Source: a bacterium
Lineage (GTDB): Bacteria; Krumholzibacteriota; Krumholzibacteriia; LZORAL124-64-63
DNA: 64,000 nucleotides
Reading direction: 5' to 3'
Assembly: GCA_024231905.1 (NCBI GenBank)
Contig: JAAEQC010000165.1
Span: forward strand, 51,463-115,462
Below are positions 35,081 to 43,163 of this stretch, one piece after another. The translations under genes and the position numbers were made by a program. The notes under the pieces are model-generated. The model did not search any database, was not told where the DNA came from, and saw only the letters and a list, made by a program, of their open reading frames with translations. Position 1 is the stretch's first letter. The number at the start of each line of letters is the position of its first letter.

Positions 35081-38000
35081 CTAGCCGTGGGCCTGCTCGA
35101 CCTGGCCGTGATCACCGGTTTCCTTGCCGTTCCCGTGTCCGTCGTCCTCGCCGTGCTCCGCGACCGGCGCGATCTCCGGATTCGGGTTGCGAATGCGCGC
35201 CATGTAGAACGTGCGCGGTTTGATGTTCAGATAGCCGAGCAGATCGAAGGACCGGCTCTGTTCCCGCAGCCCGCTCACGCGGCTCTCCGGGTCGTTGAGA
35301 TCGCCAAAGACGATGGCTTCGGTCGGACAGGTCTGGGCGCAGGCGGGAGTGATGTCGCCATCGCGGATATCCCGGTCCTCCACGCGGGCGGCGACCCGCG
35401 CTTTTTCGATACGCTGCACGCAGTAGGTGCACTTCTCCATGACGCCACGCGCACGCACGGTCACGTCCGGGTTGAGGACGAGCCGCTGGGTGGCGGACAG
35501 GTCCTCGAAATTGTTGAACCAGTTGAACCGCCTCACCTTGTAGGGGCAGTTGTTGGAGCAGTAGCGCGTACCCACACAACGGTTGTACACCATGGCGTTC
35601 AGCCCCTCTTCCGTGTGCACCGTGGCGGCCACAGGGCACACCTGCTCGCAGGGGGCGAGTTCGCACTGGACGCAGCCCACCGGCTGCTGGGTCACCGTCG
35701 GCTCTTCCGGGTCGCCGAGGAAGTAGCGGTCCAGACGCAGCCAGCTCATCTCTCGGCCGAGGGCCACCTCGTCCTTGCCGACCACCGGCACGTTGTTCTC
35801 GCTCTGGCAGCCGATGAGGCAGGCGTTGCAGCCGTTGCAGGAGTTCAGGTCGATGGCCATGCCCCACTTGTGACCCGTGTACTCGCGCTCCTTCCAGAGC
35901 GACTCGAGAGGCGGGTGGTGGAGGCCGAGATGGTCCACGAACTCGGGATGAGACCTGTAGTCCCCGATCGTGCCCTCGCGCACCAGCCGGGGCACGCGGT
36001 CCTGGATCTCAGCCGCGCCGGCGGCGTCGATGGCGTGGTGGTCCTGGGTGGTGGCCAGTTCGTAGGTGCGGCCGGTCTTGGTGACGGTCAGGCCGTCGGC
36101 CGTGTCCAGATGCGTGAAGGTGCGCAGCCGGTAGGCATCGAAGCCCGCCTTCCGTCCCACGCGGCCGGCATCGTCACGGCCGTAGCCCAGGTGCAAGGTC
36201 ACCGAGTACTTGGCCTGGCCGGGCAACACGTACACCGGCGCCTCCACCGTGCGGCCGGCGAGGTTCAGGGTGACCAGGTCGCCGTGCTTCACGTCCAGTT
36301 CGCCGGCGGTGGCGGGGCCGACGATGGCCGCGTTGTCCCACGCCAGCTTGGTCATGAAATCGGGCATCTCCTGGAGCCACGCATTGTCGGCGAAGCGTCC
36401 GTCGTGGACCGACTGGTCCTGGGCGAAGCTCGCCTCCAGGTTGGTGGCCGACAGGGCCTTGCCCTCGGCCGGAGCGGCGATGCGGCCCGCAGTCAGGGCC
36501 AGGGCTATACCCCGCTCGGCGCCGGAGCCGTCCAGGAAACCCGCGTGGAGGAAGCGGCGCCAGGTCTTCTCGAAGCCGGAATCCGTACCCTCGGCCGGGG
36601 CCGGGCCCTGGCCTCCGCGGCGGGCGTGGAAGGTGTCGCGGGCGATCTGCCAGCCACCCCGCGGGGTCTCGTCCAACAGCAGGGACAGCAGCTCGGCCGC
36701 GGTCTTGCCTCCGTACAGGGGCTGGATCAGGGGCTGCACCGCCATGTGGGTGCCGTCCCAGGAAGTGGCGTCGCCCCAGCTCTCCAGGTAGTGGGCCTGG
36801 GGCACGTGCCAGTGGCAGGCCTTGGCCGTGGCGTCGTCGTGGCTGCCCAGGTAGATGCGGTGCTCGGCCCGATCCAGGGCCGCGTTGAAGCCGAGATCTG
36901 CCGGGTGGGTCTTGACCGGGTTGCCGCCGAGAATGACGACGGTGCGGTAGGCGCCCCGGTCGAGTCCGTCGATGAATCCGGCGATATCACCCACCGCCGG
37001 CAGGTCCACCGGGCGGAAGGTGACGGTCTGGCCCACGTTGCCCAGGGCGGAGTTGAGCACGTGCACCAGGGCGTGGACCGCCGCGGGCTGGCGGATGCCC
37101 GCCGCCAGGAACCCGTGGCCGCGGTTGGCCATGAGGTCGCGGGCCACGGCGCCCAGGTGCTCGCCGCCGGCGGCGTGGCCGCGCCAGTGGCCCAGTTCGC
37201 CGCGATCGACACCCGAGTTCATGGGCAGGGGCAGGCCCTCACCCAGCACCAGCTCGGCGGCCAAGGCCCACACGGCCGCACCCACGTCGCGGGACGCCAC
37301 GGGGAAGCGGTGGTCGGCCATGCCGCCGGTGATGGTGTAGGAGTTCTCCCACACGTAGAGGCGGTTCATCTGGTCGGCGTCCGGATTCCTGCCGGCCGCG
37401 AAAGTGCGGCTGTTGTGGACCGCCGTGGGGTGGTCCTGGAGCAGGTTGGCGTCGAAGTCCACCAGAACCCGCGCCTTGTCCAGGTGAAGCTGGGCCGCGG
37501 CGGGGCGCCCGAAGGCCCGGACCACGCCCTCGAATTCCTGCCGGCGGCACACGGGTTCCCACATGTGGATGCCCGCCCCGGCGGTGGCCGCCCGGGCCAA
37601 CAATCCGTGCACCGAAGGCGACGTGGTGGCCGGCGACAGGATGGCCACGCCGTCCAGGCCGGCGGCGATGCGCTCCTGGAGCCAGGCGGCGAAGGTCTCC
37701 CAGTCGGTGGTCGCCGTGCTCCCGCCCTGCCGGTTCAGGAGATGCCGGCTGCGGTCCGGGTCGTAGAGATCCAGGACGCTGGCCTGGGCCGTGGCCGTCG
37801 CGGCGCCACCCGAGAGCCGGAAATCCGGGTTGCCGTCGATCTTGATGGGGCGGCCGTCGTAGCTGGTGGCCACCACCGAGTGGACCGTGGGTCCCACTTC
37901 GAAGGTTGTAGCGAAGCCCATCGGCGTGCCCGGCGAGACGCCTTCGGGACGCTTGGCGAAGGGCACGATCTTCTCTTCCGGCCAGCGGCAGCCGGCCAGG

Positions 38001-38200
38001 GAGGTCATGGCGATGGAGGCAGACATGATCTGCAGGAAGCGCCGCCGCGTCATGCCCGAGGGGGCGTCGACGCCGCCGGGGAACTCGTTCTCCAGCTGGT
38101 GGCGGAACTCCTCGCTGTCAGCCAGATCCTGCAGGCTGCGCCAGTAGTTCCGACCGTGGGCTGGACCTTGCTGGGCGGAACCTTGCATCATCTCGGACAT
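35081..38200 (-). CDS. actB: Alternative complex III subunit ActB (fused molybdopterin-like and Fe-S)
   Basis: 1039 residues from ATG 38200; the 1259-aa track ORF runs on out of frame into actA. Residues ~49-70 ('MTRRRFLQIMSASIAMTSLAGC') form a twin-arginine signal that ends at a Cys. The middle ~650 residues are the B1 module, homologous to molybdopterin oxidoreductases but without cofactor in known ACIII. The C-terminal B2 module has ferredoxin clusters: 'CNGCNACLIGCQSENN', 'CVQCELAPCEQVCP', 'CVGTRYCSNNCP', 'CTYCVQRIEKA' and 'CAQTCP'. It carries electrons on the periplasmic face of ACIII. B1 and B2 are fused, as usual. Confidence 0.93.
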   Translation of the reverse strand: MSEMMQGSAQQGPAHGRNYWRSLQDLADSEEFRHQLENEFPGGVDAPSGMTRRRFLQIMSASIAMTSLAGCRWPEEKIVPFAKRPEGVSPGTPMGFATTFEVGPTVHSVVATSYDGRPIKIDGNPDFRLSGGAATATAQASVLDLYDPDRSRHLLNRQGGSTATTDWETFAAWLQERIAAGLDGVAILSPATTSPSVHGLLARAATAGAGIHMWEPVCRRQEFEGVVRAFGRPAAAQLHLDKARVLVDFDANLLQDHPTAVHNSRTFAAGRNPDADQMNRLYVWENSYTITGGMADHRFPVASRDVGAAVWALAAELVLGEGLPLPMNSGVDRGELGHWRGHAAGGEHLGAVARDLMANRGHGFLAAGIRQPAAVHALVHVLNSALGNVGQTVTFRPVDLPAVGDIAGFIDGLDRGAYRTVVILGGNPVKTHPADLGFNAALDRAEHRIYLGSHDDATAKACHWHVPQAHYLESWGDATSWDGTHMAVQPLIQPLYGGKTAAELLSLLLDETPRGGWQIARDTFHARRGGQGPAPAEGTDSGFEKTWRRFLHAGFLDGSGAERGIALALTAGRIAAPAEGKALSATNLEASFAQDQSVHDGRFADNAWLQEMPDFMTKLAWDNAAIVGPATAGELDVKHGDLVTLNLAGRTVEAPVYVLPGQAKYSVTLHLGYGRDDAGRVGRKAGFDAYRLRTFTHLDTADGLTVTKTGRTYELATTQDHHAIDAAGAAEIQDRVPRLVREGTIGDYRSHPEFVDHLGLHHPPLESLWKEREYTGHKWGMAIDLNSCNGCNACLIGCQSENNVPVVGKDEVALGREMSWLRLDRYFLGDPEEPTVTQQPVGCVQCELAPCEQVCPVAATVHTEEGLNAMVYNRCVGTRYCSNNCPYKVRRFNWFNNFEDLSATQRLVLNPDVTVRARGVMEKCTYCVQRIEKARVAARVEDRDIRDGDITPACAQTCPTEAIVFGDLNDPESRVSGLREQSRSFDLLGYLNIKPRTFYMARIRNPNPEIAPVAEHGEDDGHGNGKETGDHGQVEQAHG

Positions 38201-38232
38201 ACCTCGAAACCTTCCTCGCGGACCGCTTCTCG

Positions 38233-38961
38233 CTAGCGGTGGCAGGTTGCGCAATCCTCGGACGGTGTGATCCGTCGTTCTTCCATGAGGCGCCGGCCCA
38301 GCTCGTCCGCGTCGCCCGCCGTCTGCCATTCCATGTCCGTCACGAATTCCACCGGGCGCAGGTTGGGTGCCGGGTCCCGGTGGCAGTCCAGACACCAGCC
38401 CATGGTCAGGGGCTCCACCTGTTCGACGACGTCCATGCGGTCCACGCGGCCGTGGCAACTGATGCAACCCACACCCGCCTGGATGTGGCTGGCGTGGTTG
38501 AAGTAGACGAAGTCCGGCAGGTCGTGGACCTGGACCCATTCCACGGGCTTGCCCGTCTCGAAGCTCTCGCGCACGGACGCCAGGCTCTCGCTCTGGGTCC
38601 TGACCGTGGCATGGCAGTTCATGCATGTGGCCGTGGGCGGTATATTGGCGCGCGCCGTCGTCTCGACGGTGGTATGGCAGTAACGGCAGTCCAGGTCCAT
38701 CTTGCCGGCATGAAGCGCGTGGCTGTAGGGAACGGGCTGCTCGGGCGCGTAGCCAAGAGCCGACATCTCCGGTGAGAAAACACCCGTAACGAGAATCACC
38801 GCGTAGACCAGTCCACCGAGAGCTAGAACAGCCGAAGCCTCGCGCAGCCAGTTGGTCCATTTGGGGAAGACGAAGCGTTCAGTCGAGGCGTCACCGCGGC
38901 CGGGGCTCTGCGGCGACTCATTGTGATCGGGAACCAAGCGACCCTCCCCCTTCTTCATCAT
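38233..38961 (-). CDS. actA: Alternative complex III subunit ActA (pentaheme cytochrome c)
   Basis: 242 residues with one N-terminal TM helix ('ASAVLALGGLVYAVILVTGVF') and five CxxCH motifs: CRYCH, CMNCH, CISCH, CLDCH and CATCH. 'QPVPYSHALHAGKMDLDCRYCH' is the ActA hallmark. It is the first gene of the ACIII operon and collects electrons from ActB for ActE. The start ATG could be 38961 or the second Met. Confidence 0.93.
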   Translation of the reverse strand: MMKKGEGRLVPDHNESPQSPGRGDASTERFVFPKWTNWLREASAVLALGGLVYAVILVTGVFSPEMSALGYAPEQPVPYSHALHAGKMDLDCRYCHTTVETTARANIPPTATCMNCHATVRTQSESLASVRESFETGKPVEWVQVHDLPDFVYFNHASHIQAGVGCISCHGRVDRMDVVEQVEPLTMGWCLDCHRDPAPNLRPVEFVTDMEWQTAGDADELGRRLMEERRITPSEDCATCHR

Positions 38962-39029
38962 CCTGCGTAGACGGGCGCAAGCTCCGGCGAAACCGTCGCG
39001 GGCTCACGAATATCATAGTTCGGTGGTGG

Positions 39030-39058
39030 ATAATAGGACCCTTGTGTCTCAATGACAA
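39030..39058 (-). promoter_or_regulatory. Sigma-70-like promoter of the ACIII operon
   Basis: On the minus strand TTGTCA (39058-39053), 17 bp and TATTAT (39035-39030) make a strong consensus promoter. It lies about 70 bp before actA, and the predicted start is near 39023. The rest of the 522-bp gap (38962-39483) has no credible gene; the ORFs there lack conserved features. Confidence 0.6.
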
Positions 39059-39498
39059 CACAAAACCGGAGTATTTTAGCGGTTAATCCGTTGTTCGGCC
39101 AACTGAATCATAGTCTCCGGAAGACCGCCGAGGTCCGATAGATTCCACACAGACGCAAGCCGCGTCCATAAAAGAACTTATGCAATAGCACCACCACCCG
39201 TGAGTGCTTCTGCATGGTCGGCATGCAGGCCCTCGGTCTGGTCGGAATCCGTCTGCCGACAGACCACGTGCATGGCGTCCGGGTCGTCGACCGCATTTTC
39301 GAGTGTGTGCGTTCCGCCGAAGCTGCGTGCGTGTTTACGACCTCTGCAACCTCTGTCCTCCACTACGATACACATCACAGCCGAGGCCCGACGGCGGGAG
39401 TGAGCGTGTCCATCGACACGCGTCCTCCGATGAGGGGATTCTCGTTGATTTAGGACACGATAACTCCCGTAATTCTGACGGTAATGCGAGTGTGGTAT

Positions 39499-39527
39499 TT
39501 GACTGGGAGCGTGCCAGGCACTAGGAT
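39499..39527 (+). promoter_or_regulatory. Sigma-70-like promoter near the MocA-like gene
   Basis: TTGACT (39499-39504), 17 bp and TAGGAT (39522-39527). The match is good, but the -10 overlaps the candidate ATG at 39526, so either this promoter is fortuitous or translation begins further in (for instance GTG 39535). Confidence 0.35.
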
Positions 39528-40149
39528 GCGCGTCGTGGGCAAGAACGGACGGCAGCAATGGACGGGCATCGTGCTGGCGGCGGGGGGTTCCCGGCGCGCC
39601 GGCGCCTTCAAGGCCGCGGTGGAAATCGGCGGCTCTCCGCTGTTGCGCCATGCCGTGTACAGCCTCGGCGCCCGTTGCGAACGGGTGATCGTGGTCACCG
39701 GCCATCGCAGAGCCCTCATCGAGGATCTGCTGGTGGACGTACCCGGCGTGGTGACGGTCTTCAACCCCGATTTCGCCGGCGACATGTTCTTCTCGGTCCG
39801 CACTGGTGCCGCCGCCGTGGACCCGGATGCCGCGGGCTTCTTCCTGCTACCGGTAGACTGCCCCTTCGTGGACCCGGCCGTGCTCGACTCCCTCATCAAA
39901 GCCTTCGACGAAGCCGGCGGGGCCCACCCCTGCGTACCGGTCCACACCCGCCGCGGCGGTCATCCGGTCCTCCTGCCCCGCGCCGCCCGCGGCACGATCC
40001 TCGCCACTGCCCCCCCGGCCAACCTGCGCCACGTGCTGGGCGAATACGGCCCCATCAGAGTGCCCGTGGACGACCCGGCGGTGCTCACGGACGCCGACAC
40101 TCCCGAGGATCTGCGCCGGCTGAAGGACACCTACGAACGAATCCGATGA
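39526..40149 (+). CDS. MocA/MobA-like nucleotidyltransferase
   Basis: About 207 residues; the start may be 39484 (track), 39526 or 39535. The GT-A nucleotidyltransferase signature 'TGIVLAAGGSRRAGAFKAAVEIGG' and the metal-binding block 'FFLLPVDCPFVDP' match the molybdenum cofactor cytidylyl/guanylyltransferase family. 'RRGGHPVLLPRAARG' and the final 'VDDPAVLTDADTPEDLRRL' are also typical of MocA-like proteins. MocA makes molybdopterin cytosine dinucleotide, the form used by xanthine dehydrogenase-type hydroxylases, two of which are encoded just downstream. The canonical Arg of LAAGxSxRMG is displaced, so activity is likely but unproven. Confidence 0.8.
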   Translation: MRVVGKNGRQQWTGIVLAAGGSRRAGAFKAAVEIGGSPLLRHAVYSLGARCERVIVVTGHRRALIEDLLVDVPGVVTVFNPDFAGDMFFSVRTGAAAVDPDAAGFFLLPVDCPFVDPAVLDSLIKAFDEAGGAHPCVPVHTRRGGHPVLLPRAARGTILATAPPANLRHVLGEYGPIRVPVDDPAVLTDADTPEDLRRLKDTYERIR

Positions 40150-40167
40150 AGAGACAGGAGGCCGCTC

Positions 40168-40734
40168 ATGGCCGAGTTCGATGGTACGGGATACACCATA
40201 TCCTCGGCGGATATCGACCTGCTGCGCACCAGCGGAGTGCCCGATGAGGACATCGCCCACAGTGTGACGGTGGCCGAGAAGGCGCTCGAAATCGCCCGAC
40301 GTACACGTGCTGATCTGGATATGGAGTTCATAGGACGCGGCGCACTGTTCCACGATCTGGGCAAGGCCAAGACCCACGAGATCGAACACGGCATGCTCGG
40401 GGCCGAAATGGGTAAGGCCCTGGGATTGCCGGATCCCATCAACGCCGTCATGGAAAAGCACATACGCGGCGGTCTGACCGCCGAAGAGGCCACCGAACTG
40501 AATCTGCCGGTCAAGGACTATACCCTGCACACGCTCGAAGAGCGGATCATCATCTACGCGGACCGGCTCGTGGATATCATCACCGAGGATATCGTTGCCA
40601 TCCATGAGGACAGGGAGGCGGAGGAGCGGTTCGAGGAGATCCTGCGCACGGTTCCGAAGTACGGAAAGAACGACGCCACTCTCGTCAGATACGTGGGCTA
40701 CCATCAGGAGATACAGGACCTGCTGCTTCGATGA
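40168..40734 (+). CDS. HD-domain phosphohydrolase-like protein
   Basis: 188 residues with an HD metal site: 'DIAHSVTVAEKALEIA' (first His), 'RGALFHDLGKAKTHEIEHG' (HD pair plus His) and 'IIIYADRLVDII' (late Asp). It belongs to the HDIG-like group of small HD hydrolases, whose substrates include nucleotides and phosphate esters. It lies 18 bp after the MocA-like gene and before XdhC. Similar small HD proteins occur beside molybdenum hydroxylase genes elsewhere, but its substrate here is unknown. Confidence 0.8.
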   Translation: MAEFDGTGYTISSADIDLLRTSGVPDEDIAHSVTVAEKALEIARRTRADLDMEFIGRGALFHDLGKAKTHEIEHGMLGAEMGKALGLPDPINAVMEKHIRGGLTAEEATELNLPVKDYTLHTLEERIIIYADRLVDIITEDIVAIHEDREAEERFEEILRTVPKYGKNDATLVRYVGYHQEIQDLLLR

Positions 40735-40802
40735 GGAATCCGGCGGCCTGAGGTGAGAGGTTCTGCCGACACGGCCCCACCGACGCTGCACCTTCCGGCG
40801 AA

Positions 40803-40820
40803 CCCGTTGAAAACAACGGG
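40803..40820. promoter_or_regulatory. Inverted repeat between HD gene and XdhC promoter
   Basis: CCCGTTG (40803-40809), AAAA, CAACGGG (40814-40820) is a perfect 7-bp stem with an A4 loop, nine bases before the -35. No T-run follows, so it may be an operator or a weak terminator of the upstream genes. Confidence 0.4.
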
Positions 40821-40828
40821 ACAAGGCG

Positions 40829-40858
40829 TTGACCGGCCCACACGACACGCGGTATCCT
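40829..40858 (+). promoter_or_regulatory. Sigma-70-like promoter of the xdhC-xdh-yge operon
   Basis: TTGACC (40829-40834), 18 bp and TATCCT (40853-40858). It lies ~75 bp before XdhC, and from here genes run head-to-tail with overlaps for over 11 kb. Confidence 0.55.
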
Positions 40859-40935
40859 AGGCGACCTTTTCCCAACTGTCGGACCGAGGCGGAAGCCGCG
40901 ATCCTGCTGATGCATCCTTGTCACCGGAGACGACC

Positions 40936-41754
40936 ATGGACGAACTCTACCAGAGCATCCTCGACCTGCGAGACCAGGGGCGATCCGCCGTCTTGGTGAC
41001 GGTGGTCAACAGCAAAGGCCACGTACCTCTACCTCCCCCGGGCAAGATGCTCGCGGACGCCGGCGGACGCCTGGCCGGCACTGTGGGTGGCGGCACCCTG
41101 GAGGCTCGCGCGCTCGAGGAGGTCGACCGTGTCCTCACCGTTGGCGGAACCCTGTTGAAGGACTACCTCCTGTACGGGGATCAGGCGGCGCCGGAGGCGG
41201 ACGATACGAACGTGGAGACCACCGGCATGAACTGCGGCGGCCGGGCCACGCTGTTCTTCGAAGTCATCGGCGCGCCTCACCGGGTGTACATCATCGGCGC
41301 CGGCCACGTGGGCCAGGCGGTAGCGCGCCTGCTGGGCACCATGGACTACCGTCCCGTCACCGTGGACTGCCGGACCGAATTCGCGCCCGATCTCGAGGCA
41401 GGGGCAGACTACGCGCCCCTCCCTGAACTGCCGGTCCTGGCTGGGTCCGGGGTCATCGTCGCCACCCACTCCGGCGATTGCGACCGACGGGTCCTCGAGC
41501 AGATCCTCTCCGGCGACGACCGGCCCGGCTACGTAGGTCTAGTGGCCTCGACCCGTAAATGGTCCCGCATGGCGGACGAGTTGCGGGACAAGCTGGGAGA
41601 TAGCGCCGACCTGGGCCAGGTGTACGCCCCGGCAGGCCTGCGCCTCGGTGGCCGCACTCCCGCGGAGATCGCCCTGTCCATCGTGGCCGAACTGCAGGCT
41701 GTACGCACCGGCAGCGGCGACCACGATCACCTCAAGCGAGGACCGTCGACATGA
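40936..41754 (+). CDS. xdhC: XdhC-family molybdenum hydroxylase maturation factor
   Basis: 272 residues from ATG 40936 after CCGGAG; the track TTG start is 18 bp earlier. 'VTVVNSKGHVPLPPPGKMLADAGGRLAGTVGGGTLEARALEEV' is the XdhC/CoxI N-terminal signature, and 'HRVYIIGAGHVGQAVARLL' is the C-terminal Rossmann domain. XdhC binds molybdenum cofactor, promotes its sulfuration and inserts it into xanthine dehydrogenase. The usual 'SxPRxxGxxM' motif has Val-Pro-Leu-Pro in place of Pro-Arg, a small deviation. It overlaps the next gene by four bases. Confidence 0.9.
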   Translation: MDELYQSILDLRDQGRSAVLVTVVNSKGHVPLPPPGKMLADAGGRLAGTVGGGTLEARALEEVDRVLTVGGTLLKDYLLYGDQAAPEADDTNVETTGMNCGGRATLFFEVIGAPHRVYIIGAGHVGQAVARLLGTMDYRPVTVDCRTEFAPDLEAGADYAPLPELPVLAGSGVIVATHSGDCDRRVLEQILSGDDRPGYVGLVASTRKWSRMADELRDKLGDSADLGQVYAPAGLRLGGRTPAEIALSIVAELQAVRTGSGDHDHLKRGPST

Positions 41755-43163
41755 TGGAACTCCGCTTGCTTCTCAATGACCGCCCGGTAGTCCTGCGGGC
41801 CGCGGCCGGCCGTTCGACCCTGTCCTGGCTGCGAGAGACCCGTGAACTGACCGGCACCAAGGAAGGCTGCGCCGAGGGCGAGTGCGGGGCCTGCGCGGTG
41901 CTGCTGGGTGAGCCCACGGCCGACGGGATCGCCTACTGCGCCGTGCCCGCCTGTCTGCTGCCCCTGGGCGAACTGGCGGGCCGCCACCTGGTGACCATCG
42001 AGGGGCTGAACCATCCGGACGGCCTCGGACCCGTGCAGCAGGCCCTGGTGGACCAGGGTGCTCCTCAGTGCGGCTTCTGCTTCCCCGGCATCGTAGTGGC
42101 CCTGACCGGCTACTTTCTGACCTGCGGCAGGCCCGACCCGGTCGCCGCCGTGGCTGCTCTGGACGGGAACATCTGCCGTTGCACGGGTTACGCGTCGACG
42201 GTGCGAGCGGTGGAGAACATCTGCCGGGAGTTGGCGCCGCACTTGAACGCCACGTCCACGCGGGTGGCCGACCTGGTCACGGCGCGCGTCCTGCCCGGGC
42301 ACCTGAACGCGGCACCGCGGGCCCTGTCCGCCCTGGCTGCCGATGCCGGCTCCGCCCCCGCCGCCACCCTGGTGGGCGGCGGCACCGATCTGCTCGTCCA
42401 GCGCCCCGACGAACTGGCCGCAGCCGAGGTGGTCTTCGCCTCGTGCCGTCCGGACCTGCGCACCATCACCCGCGACCTGACCGACCTGATCATCGGCGGC
42501 GCCGTGACCGTCAGCGAATTGGGCCGCCACCCGGACGTGGCCGCCTGCCTGCCCGACGCCCCGGAGATGGCCGCGCGCTTCGGCTCCACCCTGGTGCGCA
42601 ACCGCGCCACCGTGGCGGGCAACCTGGTCAACGCCTCGCCCATCGCCGACCTGGCGATCCTGCTGCTGGCCCACGATGCGGAACTGGTGCTCGAACGGGA
42701 CGGCGGCGCCCGGCGCCTGCCCTTACGCGCCTTCTACCGAGGCTACAAGGACATCGACCTGGCCCCGGGCGAGATCGTGGCCGCCGTGCGCGTCCGGCCA
42801 CCGGCCGCGGGCACGGTGACGAACTTCGAGAAGATCTCCAAACGGCGGAATCTGGACATCGCTTCGGTCAACGGCGCGGCGGTGCTGCGGGTGGACAACG
42901 ACGCCTTCGCCGCGGCCGACCTGACCGTGGGCGGCGTGGCCCCGGTGCCGTTCGTAGCCGTAAAGACCGCCGCCTTCCTGGTGGGCAAGCCCGTCACGGC
43001 GAAGACCCTCCACGCGGCGGCCGACGTCTTGGACCAGGAGATCGCCCCCATCGACGACGTGCGCGGCTCCGCCAGGTACAAACGGCTGGCCGCCCGCCGC
43101 ATCCTCTTCGCCCACGCTCTGAAGACCGCGCCGAACCTGCTGTCCGTGGAGGCGTTCGTATGA
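41751..43163 (+). CDS. xdhA: Xanthine dehydrogenase small subunit (2Fe-2S and FAD)
   Basis: 470 residues. The N-terminal plant-type [2Fe-2S] site ('CAEGECGACAVLLG') and the helical [2Fe-2S] site ('CGFCFPGIVVALTGYF', 'NICRCTGYASTVRAV') are followed by a FAD domain ('ATLVGGGTDLLVQ', 'GSTLVRNRATVAGNLVNASPIADL') and the CO-dehydrogenase-like C-terminal domain. Together they match the XdhA subunit of bacterial two-subunit xanthine dehydrogenase. It takes electrons from the Mo subunit to NAD+ or another acceptor. The stop overlaps the ATG of the large subunit. Confidence 0.92.
   Translation: MMELRLLLNDRPVVLRAAAGRSTLSWLRETRELTGTKEGCAEGECGACAVLLGEPTADGIAYCAVPACLLPLGELAGRHLVTIEGLNHPDGLGPVQQALVDQGAPQCGFCFPGIVVALTGYFLTCGRPDPVAAVAALDGNICRCTGYASTVRAVENICRELAPHLNATSTRVADLVTARVLPGHLNAAPRALSALAADAGSAPAATLVGGGTDLLVQRPDELAAAEVVFASCRPDLRTITRDLTDLIIGGAVTVSELGRHPDVAACLPDAPEMAARFGSTLVRNRATVAGNLVNASPIADLAILLLAHDAELVLERDGGARRLPLRAFYRGYKDIDLAPGEIVAAVRVRPPAAGTVTNFEKISKRRNLDIASVNGAAVLRVDNDAFAAADLTVGGVAPVPFVAVKTAAFLVGKPVTAKTLHAAADVLDQEIAPIDDVRGSARYKRLAARRILFAHALKTAPNLLSVEAFV

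Noticed and set aside
34604-38236. 1210-aa plus-strand ORF over the ACIII genes
   Set aside because: It is the shadow of actB and actC. It has no domain, and its residue use (V/H/R/G-rich) is that of an antisense frame.
38962-39483. Short ORFs on both strands between actA and the MocA-like gene
   Set aside because: They are mutually overlapping, lack domains and ribosome-binding sites; the stretch is better explained as an upstream regulatory gap.
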